From NCBI GenBank assembly GCA_003313425.1, contig NHZP01000033.1, forward strand, positions 310,001 to 374,000: a stretch of 64,000 nucleotides of DNA, given 5' to 3'. Numbering within the stretch: the stretch's first letter is position 1; each line of letters starts with the position of its first letter. Below are positions 36,213 through 48,924 of the stretch, in pieces. The position numbers and the translations under genes were made by a program. The stretch is from Pseudopyrenochaeta lycopersici (taxonomy: Eukaryota > Ascomycota > Dothideomycetes > Pleosporales > Pseudopyrenochaetaceae). The notes beneath the pieces were generated by a model. That model did no database searches and had not been told where the DNA came from. It saw only the letters and a list, made by a program, of their open reading frames with translations.

Positions 36213-36585
36213 TGTGGAGTTAACAAGGTGGTTCGGCACAATCCCGCAGTTCTGGTGTTGTGAATGAGAGGTAACGTTGGAATCCAAGCGTGCGTAAATA
36301 ACAGGAGCAGCCCTGCCTGTGCAGTCTGCTAGAAACGAAGGTAAGTATGGAGCCTGATTAAAAGTAATAAACAAAATGGTCTGAAATCTTATTGAATTGA
36401 CGTAACTAATGCACTAGCTACTTTGCAAAATCTCAGTTTTGAAGTGAATTCTCGTAGTGTGTGGTGCATGAGGTTTTGGTGCATGACGTTGAGATCTCTC
36501 GCATCTCCAAGTCTTATCATCAAATCTCGCTGACAAAGGAAACCCATCATCACCTGATTGCCCAGGTACCCTGTGCAACGGCACA
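36213..36585 (-). repeat. 5' LTR of the 12.7-kb element
   Basis: 373 bp; partner of 23905-24277. Confidence 0.9.
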
Positions 36586-37445
36586 TTATCTTAGAAGCCT
36601 ACTAGACTATAGTAAAAGAGGAGCCCTAAAGGCTCTATTATAGATAAGTTATAATTTAAGGTATTAATAGTACTACTATTAATACTATTATAGTAGTATA
36701 TAGTTAAATACTAAAAACATGTTATAGAGAGTAGTTAAGTTAAAGACCTAAAGCCTTATTCTATTCTTTACCTTAGTCTATACTATCTATGTCTACGTAG
36801 TTAGTACTAACGCTTAATCTCCTATAGGTGCGCTTACTATAAAGTAGCTGTATTACTAATAATTATAGGTAGCTTATTAATGTTAATAAGAGAAAGAGTA
36901 GGAAGAAAAGCGAGAGTTTTCTTAGCTTATATAGCTAGATTCTAGATTACGCTGTAAGTAAAACCCCTAAAGAAACGCTTTCTTAGAAGCTAAGCCTTAA
37001 TATAATATAAATAGGTTACTATTATAGATTTAGAGTATACTCCTGCTAAAAGGATTAGCCTATAACTTACTAGTAACGCATAAATCTATACTACTAGTAT
37101 TTTCTAATAAGTAGAAAGCCTTCTTAAATTTGGTATAAGAGGCTATGCAATGCGAATAGATTATATTACTATACCCCCTAATAGCAAATACTGCATAGGG
37201 TTAGCGCAGTATATACCCTAGCTAACACTAAGGTTACGTAACTATAGAATAATATATAAAGCCTGCTACTAATAGGTATTAGACGTCGCAGGTAAGAGCA
37301 GATGCTATATACTAGACTAAGTAAAAGAAATATTAGGTCTAGTTTAACTAAGAACTTTATAGAAATCCTACTTTTTAGATATTAGAGATAGATCTGTTTA
37401 AGACTACAGCTTTAAAGCTGTAATAATTTTAAAATTAGAGCTATC
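36586..37445. other. RIP-degraded AT-rich DNA
   Basis: Dense stops, no recognisable domain. It continues after the inserted chromovirus at 45827-47306 and 47523-48860, judging from the target duplications. Confidence 0.5.
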
Positions 37446-37747
37446 TGTTAGGGTTCAATCCTTTCAGGTTACTAGACGCAGGTGAAAGGGTTCAATCCTT
37501 CCAAGTTACTAGACGCAGGTGAAAGGTAACGATCCTGCCAAGTTACTAGACGCAGGTGAAAGGTAACTGTTACCTCTTACCTTTCACCAAGCTAGGTAAC
37601 TGGATCGGGACTAGCCGGCTCTAGCTTATGTATATAGGCAGCACCTCTCCCCTAAAGGTGAGAGGTATCTGCTATTTTGTCTATTTCCTTTTAAATTAAG
37701 TTTCTTTAACTAAGACCGTCCTAACTGTGCGTGTTAACTGCCTTACA
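37446..37747 (+). repeat. 5' LTR of the second chromovirus
   Basis: TGTTAGGG...GCCTTACA, 302 bp. Contains three copies of GTTACTAGACGCAGGTGAAA at 37468, 37505 and 37542 (period 37 bp), upstream of a TATA-like TATGTATATAGG. Confidence 0.93.
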
Positions 37748-38449
37748 TAATAGCAGATTATACAGCGCTTTAGCTCCTCTCTGTAGTTAACATACAGTTA
37801 CTTAAGCTGTTACCTCTTAAGTAAGTTTAATAGTAAGGTGGTACTAACGTACTAGGACTAGATCCTATCCCCCCTCGGTTAAGCTTTAGGATAGCCCTCG
37901 CATGATAGTTAATTTACGGTGCTATCCTCTACTGCTAGTTTAGCTAAAATTTTATAAGCTATTCCCCCTTAGTTAAGCTTTAGAATAGCCTAGAATTTGC
38001 TAGGTTTCCTTACTAGTAACCTGTTTCGCACCTTAGTACCTGCGCTTTGCGCTACCTAAACGCTAGGATTATTATTAATAAGACACGTCTTATTATTCTC
38101 TTCCTTAAATAGGAACACTCTAGGGATTATTCCTACTTTTATATACTATAGTCTGTGCGTATGTTTTAATTACGCGCACGTGCTGCCTTAAGCACGCATT
38201 CACCCTCTAAAACTTCCTAATTAGGTAATTCTCTAAACTTAGCCTATACACGATACTCCTAAGTATTTCTCTTAGTCCTAGTAACCTTACCTAACTAATA
38301 ATACTACTTAACTAATAGTTAAATCTTAAGTCTACTTACTAAAGCTTAAAGATTCCCTCTAGTTTTACTTTAACTTTTACTTTTACCTCTATATCTACTC
38401 TTACTTCTATCTAACCTTCTTTGTTTAGCCTAATAGCAGACAGCTCTTA

Positions 38450-40430
38450 TAATAAAGGGTCCTCTAGCTAGCAGCCTAAATTTTAAGCCTATTAGAAAGA
38501 CGACGCGTCAGCTAAAGTATAGGCGGCTCGTGATTAACTTAAAGAAAGGGCTTATTAACGCTAAGAGAAGAATAAGAATAAGGCTATAAAGGATTTAGAA
38601 CTAGTTATTTTAGAAAACCCTATTATTAAAGACGTAGAGTACCATAAATTTGCGCTAATAAGCTCCTGTGCTAACTTGTTAACTAAGGAAGTTAACCTAT
38701 ATTCCTTCTCTCGCGATATAACACAGCATGCTACAGGAGCTTATTAGATGCAGCTACGTAAGGAAGCTACTAATCTAGGTCTCCCTAAGGACTTTAATAA
38801 CTATCTTCCTCTAGGTAGCCTTCTAGGTTTGCTACTATCCGCGAGCTTAAGTCTACCTACTTCTATTTAGTAATTAGCACCCTTAGGTATCTAGCTTGTA
38901 AAGAACTACCCTAGTAAGTTCTTAAGCCTTAAGCTTACGTAACTTGCACGCCTAATAACACTATTTAAGTGTGCCCTGTATGCTCTTAACAAGGATAAGA
39001 AGTTGTTAGAGACACGCTACTTTAACGCTTCTACTCTAAAGTAGGAACTAACTAAATAATAACGCAGCTTTACTTAATAAAAGGATAAGCTAGTTAAAGA
39101 ATATAATAAGCTTAGTAAGTAGTAGAATAAGCTTATCGCTGACTATAAGACCTTAGAAGGTTTATTATAAGAAATTAAGAATAAGCGTAACTCTGCGTTG
39201 CGCGACCGTCTGTTATCTAGCTCTCCTAAGGTTTCAGGCCTTACTAGACTTACCTTATTACAGCTAGCCCTAGGAGCTATAAATAAGCCTCTGCTAGGAG
39301 GAATAAGTACGCCTACATAAATCCTCCTACAAGGTAACGCAGCAGGCGGTATTCTTAATAAGTTTAGTTCCCCTTAGCGTGTTCCGCTCTCAACTAACCT
39401 TCCTCTTACTCGTAAATACCGCACATCCTTAGGCGATATAGTAACGCTAAGCCCTTATCTAACTAAGCTTTACTATAAGATTAAGGGGTTATATTAGTTC
39501 TCGTCTATAAAGAATAAGTAAATTTAGGTGCCTCTAGTGTACTCTAGGGGTCCTAATCTTTATAGGTAGATTATAAAGATGCTTAACTATTTTAAAAATA
39601 ATAGGTTAGACTAGTAACATAATAACATATAAGTATAATTTATCTTTTAAGCCACTAGCGGTTCTGCTTAAACCTTACTATAAGAGTCTGATAGGTTTTT
39701 ATATTAATATAAGGACAACTTTAAATGTTTTTATATCCTTAACTCTATCTTTAGTAACTGTAACTACTACGTTATAGTAGAATAGCAATATAATGCTTTA
39801 GTCTTCCTAGAACGTAGCTTACTAGAATACCCTACTATAGTTAAAGTATAAGCTCTGTTCTAGATAGAGTTTAACGCTATTACTACTTAGCTTAGATAGA
39901 TTACTGTAACTTAAGCGTATAAGCTTTAGGCTAAGCTTCTAGGCTATCTCCAATAGAGTCTTAGCAGCGCGCCCGCTGTCTATACTACTGCTGACTTCTA
40001 ATCTCTTTATAATATAATTAATAATACATGTTAGAGCTACAACCTCTAGTAATTGCCTTAGTATCTCGCTAATTAAACAAAGGGGCGTAACGCGCCAGCT
40101 AGACTAAGCCTAGCACCGCCTTATAAATTTATTTTAAAGACGGCGGCAGATAAGCCTATTAAGAAAGCTAGTGAGCCTGCTCTAGGCCTACGTCTGTTAT
40201 TTAAAGACAATAGAATAGGTAACTATAAGCTAGCTAACGGTCCTAAGCCTTATAACGCGGACTCTAGCTGTAACTAGTATTAAGGAAATCCGCGCAGTAA
40301 CCTAGCTACTAATTATTACATGCACGTAAGCTTAGAAACTAGTAACTCTAACTATAAAGAAGCCTCTAACAGTAACAGTAACAAAGCTAAGGACGTTATT
40401 TATTTAGGGGAAGAGTAACCCTAGATAAAA
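38450..40430 (+). pseudogene. gag region of the second chromovirus (decayed)
   Basis: RIP-degraded frame with helical, Lys/Leu-rich stretches before pol. Identified as gag from position only; no intact knuckle was recognised. Limits approximate. Confidence 0.45.
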
Positions 40431-40559
40431 GTCCTTTATCTAGGGTTAATAATTAGTCTTAGGAAACTGCGCTAGCTGCTACTTACTAGGGCGGCATACA
40501 TAAGCCTGTAGCGTAGGCACTCCTGCGACGCACGCAGGCTGTCTGGAAAGATAAGCTGT

Positions 40560-43500
40560 GTCTAGACAGCCTAGACTAGTTCGCTTTCTTAAGCATAATT
40601 AGATAATAAGAAAACGCCCTCTATGTCGCCTAGATATTAGCAGATAATAGGGTAGATATAAACTTTATCTTATAGTAGTTCCTCTAGCTTACCTAGGGGT
40701 TCTAACTAATTCCTCTTATTATAGCTATTATATGCGAAGGATATAAAGGCGTTACTTTAGAATCTATTACTTACAGAGTTAAATTCTATATAAAAATTAA
40801 TTCCTACTTTAAGCACACTTCCGCCTATATTCTTAACTAGTGTAGGGCCTTTAACCTAGTATTAGGATTCTGCTAGAGGAAACTACACGTACTACGCTTT
40901 AATTACTGTTAGGGTATAATTAAATTCCCTAACGCATACTACTAAATAGAATGCTAGTAACACTCGCATATACTATAAGTTGTCTGCGAGCGAGCTACGC
41001 CTAATGCCTCTACACAGCCTAGTTCCTCTACAGATAGCAGGAATAAAGGTAAGACTAGCTAACAACAGGTAAAGTTAGATACTGCAGCCCTAGTAAAGCT
41101 AGACAACAAATACTAAGTACTACACTAGTAAACTAAACCTGTAGTAAGTATTAAGGTTATCTTACTAAGAGCTATTTAGGCGTTTACTAAATAAAAAAAC
41201 TACCCTCTGTTTATAATAGTTTAGCGCTTACTACTAGGAGTGTTATAGAAAATCTGTTACGTAGCGGTATAAAAGAACTATAATAAGTTCTTTAACCCTC
41301 CTAAGGAAGTCTTGTTAAAAGATATCCTGCCTCTGCACCTGCTTAAGGAATATACCTTAATTATTCCTGTGTTTAATAAAGTAGCTGCAGCTAAGCTCCT
41401 AGATTACTTAGAATATAACTACAAGATTAAGCTTAAGCTAGGAGCTAAGGTACCTAATTATTAAGTAAGACTATTTTCTAGTAAATAGTTTAAAGCTATT
41501 AAGTAATATGTTTAGGAGATAGAGGCTTAGGATTTTATCTTCTAAGGACCCTCTGCTGCACGAAATAACTTACTTATTATTACTAAACCTAGTAGTAGTA
41601 TCTAAGTCTGCGTAGTTTATTAAGACCTTAATAAAGCCTCTGTTAAGGATTAATACCTAATTCCTTTCTTCTATAAGACTTTAGCTAAGCTTAATAAAGC
41701 TGTTATCTTTTCTAAATTTAATGTTATACACGCTTTTTATTAAATTTATATAAAGCCTAGTTTAGAGTAGCTTACTACCTTCTCTACGCGTTAGGGCACT
41801 TATTAATACCGCGTAATGCCTATAGGCCTCTGTAATACTCTAGCCACGTTTTAAAGGGTAATTAACAGCGCTCTTTTTAAGTACCTTAATAAGTTTTATA
41901 CCGCCTATCTAGATAATATCTTAGTTTTCTTAGAATTAGTAGAAGCCTATATAGAGTATGTAAAAAAGGTGCTTACGCGCCTTAAGGAAAAAGGGTTCTA
42001 TGTAGACCTGCGCAAATTAGAATTTTACATAGACTGTATTAAGTTCCTAGGTATAATAATTATAAATAAGGGTATTAAAATTAACCTTAAGAAGATTAAG
42101 GCTGTACAGTAATAGGAAATACTAAAGACTGCCTAAGATGTGCTCGCTTTCCTTAGGTATACTAGCTTCTCCTAGCGCTTTATTAAAGGCTACTTAAAGA
42201 TAGCATTACTTCTTACACGCCTTATTAAGGCTACTATTATAGAAAAGAAAAGTAGTAATCCTAATAAACCTGCCTATAAGAAGGTTTGTTATAAGCTAAT
42301 TATATAGGGAGAGGAGGAAGTAAAAGCTTTTAAGGCTCTTAAAGTAGTATTTTGTATAGGCGTAGTGTTAAAGTATTTTAATCCTGCTAAGTAAATCTAC
42401 ATCTTTACTAATATATTAGGATAGGTATTAGGCAGGGTTATAAAGTAATATAATAATAAAGACGTCTTATAACCTGTTACTTTCCTTTTAAAGAAATACT
42501 CTTTAGCGGAGTGTAACTATAATATCTATAATCTTAAACTTATAGTAATTATATAGGTATTTAAGGAATAGGAGCCTAAACTTATAGGCTCTTCTTAACT
42601 AATACAGGTAATAATAGACTATAAGAACCTGGAATAGTTTATAATAACTAAAAAACTTAGCTAATAGTAAGTATAGTAGTTCTTGTTTCTTAGCTAGTTT
42701 AACTTTAAGATTGTCTATGCCCCTAGGGAAACTAACAGTAAAGCAGACGCTTTAAGCTGTTAACCTTAGGATACTCTAATAGACGCAGAAGACCCTTGTT
42801 ATAGTACACGGGCTGCTATTCTTAGACCCTAAGTGCTCTCCTTAGGCATGCAACTAGCAGTTGTAACAGCCTTACGCGCCTTAGCCCTTAGTTAACTTAA
42901 GTCCCTAGACTAAATGTCCCAGGAACAAGCTAAGGTAGCGTAATTTTACTTTACCTACGCTTGTGAAATAGACTTTCTTATAGAATTTAATAATAACGAT
43001 AATAATCCTACGCCTATTAACGGTATAATAGATCCTTCGCTGCCCTGTTACGAGGACGACTATCAGTTAACAGAAGAAATCCTGGACGCTGCGTACGCTA
43101 ACAACGCTATAGCTAAAAAGGCCTTCAAAGCTATTAATATAGAAACTACTAAATTGCTATCATAGTTTTATAAGAATAGCTACTATTTCTCCGCTGCAGA
43201 CCTGTCAAGTACAGGTGAAGGAGCTTCCTGACGCCTGTAGATAGATAAGACTAGGCTTTACGTGCCTCCTAACCTACAGTTACGCCGACGCATTATAGAG
43301 TTATATTACAACTATTAAATTACTAGTTATAAGGGCCCTCGCAACACGTTCTTTCTTATGTACTCGCGGTATTACTAGCTAAAGATGCACCTGTTAATTA
43401 AATAGTATTGCGACGCGTGCGCTACTTATCGCTGAATAAAAAGCCCTTAGGACGGCAAGTATAGTTACTTATAGCTACTGCTAGTGCCTTATAGACGCTA

Positions 43501-45010
43501 GACAGAAATTTTAGTTAATTTTATTTAAGATTTACCTACCTCTTAGCTAGATAGCTATACTTTTAAGAATATCCTCGTTATTATAGACTGTCTTATGAAA
43601 AGATAGTATTTTTTCCCTACGTATAGCTATACTGCAGCTAAAGCTGCTAGGTGCTTTATAGAGGTCTTTAAATTACATAGTATTCCCCTTAGTATTATCT
43701 CTAACTGCGGTTTAAATTTTGTTAGTTAGTTTTAGAGGCGGGTCTATAAGCGACTGCGTATCTAACAGCGCTTATTAACAGCCTATTATCTTAAAACAGA
43801 CAGACAGACTAAGTAGGTAAATTAAGCCTTAGAAATTTATCTTTGTTAGTATATTAACTACGCACAAACTAACTAGGCTGCCTAGCTTTACGTCGCTAAG
43901 TTTTAGGCTAATAATATAGTTAACGCCTCTACAGGCATAACGCTATTCTTTACAGATCTTAGATATTACCCTCGCAGTAGCATACACCTAGGGGAAAACT
44001 GCGACAAAAAGCTTAGTAGCGCTATAGCTAGTAATAAAATCTAAGCAGATAAGCTTATAAACACCTACGCGGACCTAGTTGCTTATTTGTAAGAATAAAT
44101 ACTATAGGCTTAATAAGAATAAGCTTACTACGCTAACACCTCTCGCTAATTAGTGCTAAAGTACGCTGTTAGAGACTAAGTTATAGTTAATATAATTAAT
44201 TAGTCTACTAAACAGGAATTAAAGAAGCTAGACCTTAAGTAGGTAGGGCCTTACAGCATTATAAGAGTCGTGCATAACAGCTAGGCGTATTAATTAGACC
44301 TTCTACTAGACATGTTAGGCAGCAGAGTTTTTCCTGTGTTTTACCCTAAGCTTCTTTAGCCTGCGCCCTTGAAAGGGCTTCTAGATTAAGCGCCAGCTTA
44401 GCTAGTAGCTATTAAGGTGATTAATGCTAATAGTAAGGTTTAAGACGAGTGGCTTATTAACAATTTTCTTAATTACTAGTAAACTAGCGTTAAAGGCCGC
44501 CGAAAGCGCGAGTGGTAGTGTGCCGTTGCACAGGGTACCTGGGCAATCAGGTGATGATGGGTTTCCTTTGTCAGCGAAATTTGATGATAAGACTTGGAGA
44601 TGCGAGAGATCTCAACGTCATGCACCAAAACCTCATGCACCACACTCCACGAGAATTCACTTCAAAAACTGAGATTTTGCAAAGTAGCTAGTGCATTAGC
44701 TACGTTAATTCATGAGATTTCAGACCATTTTGTTTATTACTTTTAATCAGGCTCCATACTTACCTTCGTTTCTGGCAGACTGCACAGGCAGAGCTGCTCC
44801 TGTTATTCACGCACGTTTGGATTCCATCGTTACCTCTCATTCACAACACCAGAACTGCGGGATTGTGCCGAACCACCTTGTTAACTCCACAGTAGTACCT
44901 AATTAAATAGACTAGATACCTGAAACCTACCTAGCACCTGGCAACTAAGTACCCTAATAACTACGACGCTTATCTGTTTTATTAGCGACAGCCTGATAAG
45001 CCTAAGCCAC
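40560..45010 (+). pseudogene. pol remnant with chromodomain, second chromovirus
   Basis: Protease-like ILADNRVDINFI is at ~40640. RT runs ~41280-42100 (PIGLCNTLATF; catalytic YLDNILVFLE near 41915, second Asp now Asn; GFYVDLRKLEFY). RNase H is at ~42360-42780, integrase at ~43260-44200 with its Cys finger near 43410. The chromodomain is divided into EWLINNFLNY (44440-44475) and YLIK...YLKPT (44896-44935) by the solo LTR. Stops are TAG/TAA of RIP type. Confidence 0.8.
44519..44891 (-). repeat. Solo LTR of the 12.7-kb element family
   Basis: 373 bp, matching 23905-24277 in the opposite plus-strand orientation with a few differences and no RIP bias. Flanked by GTAG (44515-44518 and 44892-44895). 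Removing the LTR and one GTAG keeps the host chromodomain frame, which confirms the 4-bp duplication. Confidence 0.92.
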
Positions 45011-45519
45011 CTACTTATTATATGCCTCTAAATTAGTTACTACTTAATAAGGATAGGCTAGCTATAGAAGAGTATCTTAGCGGTAACAAAGGTATCTAAA
45101 TAGTTTTGCTTAAGTTAGCGCGCCTTAATTTGCCTTAATTTGCGCGCCTCTAGCCTTAATTCGCGCATCTATAGCCTTAAGATTGATCGCCTTCGCCCTT
45201 ACTCTGCGCAGTGCGCCTTACTTTGCGCGCTACGTCTAGGGACCTTACAACTAAACAAAAATTGTAAAGGTTGCTCCTATATGTATTATACGAAGGTCTT
45301 TAGGTTCTGTTTTCGCGTCGCGGGGTAGAAGTATTAGAAAACACCTTAGAGCTTAGCGATTTTATATAGGAAACTGTTTAGACATGCACAGCGCTATATA
45401 AAGCCTATTGCTAGATTTACTAAGTTAGAGGGACTTAGTAGTAAACAGTTTTCTTATATTTTATCTTAAATTTTTGTCTCTTAGTTTAGAGGCCCTCACT
45501 ATTTTAAAGGGGGGGGTCG

Positions 45520-45821
45520 TGTTAGGGTTTAATCCTTTCAGGTTACTAGACGCAGGTGAAAGGGTTCAATCCTTCCAAGTTACTAGACGCAGGTGAAAGG
45601 TAACGATCCTGCCAAGTTACTAGACGCAGGTGAAAGGTAACTGTTACCTCTTACCTTTTACCAAGCTAGGTAACTAGATCAGGACTAGCCGGCTCTAGCT
45701 CATGTATATAGGCAGCACCTCTCCCCCAAAGGTGAGAGGTATCTGCTATTTTGTCCATTTCCTTTTAAATTGAGTTTCTTCAACTAAGACCGTCCCAACT
45801 GTGCGTGTTGACTGCCTTACA
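45520..45821 (+). repeat. 3' LTR of the second chromovirus
   Basis: 302 bp, same triple 37-bp repeat, followed by target duplicate CTATC. Confidence 0.93.
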
Positions 45822-45826
45822 CTATC

Positions 45827-47306
45827 TAGTAAGGAAGGCTAGAATTATATCTTATTTATTTAATTATCCTTTATAACTTATATTATAGTATTAGGTTATA
45901 TAACTTATTTATGTAGTATAAAACTTAGAGAGATAATTAAGGGCGTACATTAGCATATCTAAGGTATATATAAGGAGGTAGCAGCGGCTAACTATTATAG
46001 ATGCCCTACCTTTGTTAACTATATCTCGCGACTTATTAATTTAAGCTTATCTTAATATTATACTACCTACTATAAATTATAGATTACAGTAAATAGTTGT
46101 AGGCTGTTACCTAGAAAATAATTCTGTAAGTTAAGCTTCTTAGTATTTCTTATACTAGAAAGTAGCTATAAACTTTAGGTAAATATTATTAAAATAGGTA
46201 ATAAAGGTAGTAGTTATGTAACCTTATCTATATAACTAAATTAGCGTTATTACTTAGTCTTAATAAGTTTTAACAGCAGATAAAGAGGACAACTCTTAGA
46301 CGCTAAATCTAAGTTAACAGGAGCACTACATTATAATTAGCATATCTAGACTATATTAATAGTTCCTATAATTAGATACTCTAGTAGTAACAGCTAGATT
46401 TATAACTTTTAGAAAAGCTATTTTAGGCTCCTTAACAGCGTAGTAGGTGTCTATATATAGAATCTGATAGATTTTAGGCTTTGCCTATTTTAGGTTCTTT
46501 TATAAAGACTAAAATATTTACCTAAACGTGCTCTTTATATCTATTCTTCTTAGACTATTAATTTTATACTATTATATTTCTTATAAAGCTATTTAGTTTA
46601 AGATACGCTCCCTTATCTTAGTAGGTAACTAATCTTAGTAACGCTATTTCTAATATAGACTAGAGCTCTATTATTAATAAATTACTTCTAGACTATATTT
46701 AAGATAAGATAGAAGATAATAAAGTATAATTTAATGTTATTATAGAAGCGTTACTAATATTTAATATTTTATCTTCTGTAGGAAAGCCTTCTTAGCTCTC
46801 CTTACCTCTGCTAAGATTAAGTACATTAGCTTTATTTAGGTAAAGCTCTTACTATATTATCTTTTATAAGATAATAAAGAAGTACTAACATATAATTATT
46901 TATTATATATAGACTATACTAGGGTCCCTTAGCTATTATATAAGAATATAAGGAAGTTAAAATTTCCTTATAGAAAGTTCTACTAGCGTAATAAAAGAGC
47001 CTTAAACTCTAATAAAGAGTATCTAGTCGCTAATATAGTAATTAGCTACACCCTCTCTAAGGATATTATAATGTTAGATAGTTAGGACTAGGTATAAGAA
47101 ACTATTAAATTACTAATAAGCAGTAATCTTATATTAGCTTTAAGATTTAAAAACAAATTTAATAATCTAGGAGTATTAAACGTAGGCGAGGGTTTAGGAC
47201 TAAGAATAGAATTAGTTAGTAGAGATAGTAGTCTAGTACTACTACTTTCCCCTATAAGATTACTTTCTATATCTTAATTAGAACTCTTTTTAAACTAGAA
47301 TAGAAG
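45827..47306. other. RIP-degraded AT-rich DNA
   Basis: Continuation of 36586-37445. Very TpA-rich, no supported gene. Confidence 0.5.
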
Positions 47307-47522
47307 TGTCAGATTCAAGGACTATTTGGCTTGATCTTTGATGAATTTTGATGATGAACGTGATTGATTAATTCTGTGTTCTCTCCGTTTTCTGCTTTTG
47401 TGTGCCCCTCTGCCAAGTGGTTACACCCGAGAGTTTGTGCTACCATCTAGGATCTCGCAACTTGGAGATCGACACGTGACATCTAACACCCTATCGGGCT
47501 TTACATCTGACAAGAAGCCTAG
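47307..47522. repeat. Solo LTR, 216 bp
   Basis: TGTCAGATTC...ACATCTGACA with inverted ends TGTCAGAT/ATCTGACA and target duplicate AGAAG (47302-47306, 47523-47527). Short length and end sequence suggest a Copia-type element; no RIP damage. Confidence 0.88.
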
Positions 47523-48860
47523 TAGAAAATACATAAAAGTTTACCTTACTAGAAGGAATAATAAGAACTTATTAGGTTTATTATTATAATAAACTATATA
47601 ATATTTATAGACTAGAATACTAAGAGATTATATAGCTTACTATAATTAGTAATAGTTTCCTTTAGTAAGACGCTGTAGACTTTATTAATTACTTCTATAG
47701 TAAATAGAATATAGATAACCCCTAGGCATACTTATAAGTAAGTAATCTAATATTAGGGCGCTTACGTTCAGAAAAGATACTTAAAAGCCTGCACTGCGCT
47801 AAATTAATTAAACATAATACAGCTATTAATCCTGTTAAGCTTAGAATAGTAAGAATTATCCTTTACTACTAGTACTAGCAGAAATATAATAAACTTAAAG
47901 GAGACTCCTACTTATTAAGCTAACTTTCTTAGAGTTAAGGTATAGTAAGTATAGTAAAGGACTTTATTCTAGAGATCATCTATAAGTATTACTATAAAGA
48001 TATAAATATAGACTTAAAGAAAAACTGTAAAAATAGTTTAAAATAGTATATAAGATTAGGTAAGAGATAGTCTTACGTAGCGTTTTACCTAGGGCTAAGA
48101 ATTATTTTAACTTATAGTAATAACTTAGAGCTTTCTATGTAAGTTATAGATAATTACGTAAGCGTACGCACTTAGCTTACTAAATTACTTTAGTAATAAT
48201 ACTAGAATATTTCTAGACTAAAATTTAATAGCTCTTTTAATATACTTACTATATAGGTATCTAAGAGGCGTTTAGGTTAGCTAAATAGCTAACTCGCTAG
48301 TTAAAGCTATAATAGAAGGAGCTGTACTGCTTAAACTTTTACTAGCTATTACTGCAGTGCGTAGTATAAGCACATACTAATAGGAAGAAGAAAAGTCTGC
48401 TGTTAAGATTTAAGATAAATAGCAGCTAGTAGAATAACCTAGAGGTTTTATTTATTTAATATCTGTGTAGAATAGGTTTAAGGTAACTAATAAGGATTAC
48501 CTAATCTTATAGGGGGTCCTACAGAAACTAACGTCCTTAAATCTAACTAAGATATAGCGAGTATATTTTTATTATTTAGCTTAGGCCTTCTTAGGTATAA
48601 TGTATTAACCTAATTATACCTATCTCTTCTTAGAGATTATATAGTAAGGAGTGATAAGGATAACAAATATCTAATTAAGGGTTACCTTTATAATAATCTG
48701 TGCTTATACTACTCTATTTCTAGACTAATATAGAGCATAGATTATTATAGAGAGGTATATTTCTGTAATATTCTAAAGAATAGACTAATACAGGATAAGG
48801 ATTATTATAGATATAGGCATTTCCGTACTATTCTAGAGAGTAGATTGGTATAATTAGCGT
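47523..48860. other. RIP-degraded DNA ending in short diverged repeats
   Basis: AT-rich, stops in all frames. From about 48760 to 48920, three or four diverged copies of a ~30-60 bp motif (core TACTATTCTAGAGA) precede the NLR fragment. Confidence 0.4.
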
Positions 48861-48924
48861 ACTATTCTAGTGCAGTATTAATCTGTTAGCTACAGTCTGT
48901 ATTCTGTACTGTTCTAGAAACAGA

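Larger units (their letters stand above)
23905..36585 (-). mobile_element. 12.7-kb Gypsy-like LTR element with extra ORF
   Basis: Two 373-bp LTRs (TGTGGAGTTAAC...CAACGGCACA on the plus strand) flank an 11.9-kb interior coded on the minus strand: 5' LTR 36213-36585, leader with a 40-bp tandem repeat, gag, PR-RT-RNaseH-IN, then ORF3, and a purine tract (minus strand of 24278-24290, CCCTACT complement) next to the 3' LTR 23905-24277. A possible primer site TGGCGAAGCC lies 3-4 nt inside the 5' LTR (minus strand). The interior has many single-base nonsense changes of RIP type; the LTRs differ at one base that I can see. Flanks GTAT and TTAT do not form a clean duplication. Confidence 0.85.
37446..45821 (+). 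mobile_element. Second chromovirus, RIP-inactivated, full length with nested solo LTR
   Basis: LTRs of 302 bp (37446-37747, 45520-45821), flanked by CTATC on both sides (37441-37445, 45822-45826). Purine tract AAAGGGGGGGG is at 45506-45516. Interior order is gag, PR, RT, RNase H, IN, chromodomain, with RIP stops throughout. The LTRs differ by transitions (for example GTTCAATCC/GTTTAATCC). A 373-bp solo LTR splits the chromodomain. Confidence 0.93.

Noticed and set aside
14906..48900. CRISPR array or prokaryotic island suggested by regular repeats
   Set aside because: Repeats are LTRs and tandem units in retroelements; introns, NLRs and RIP are fungal.
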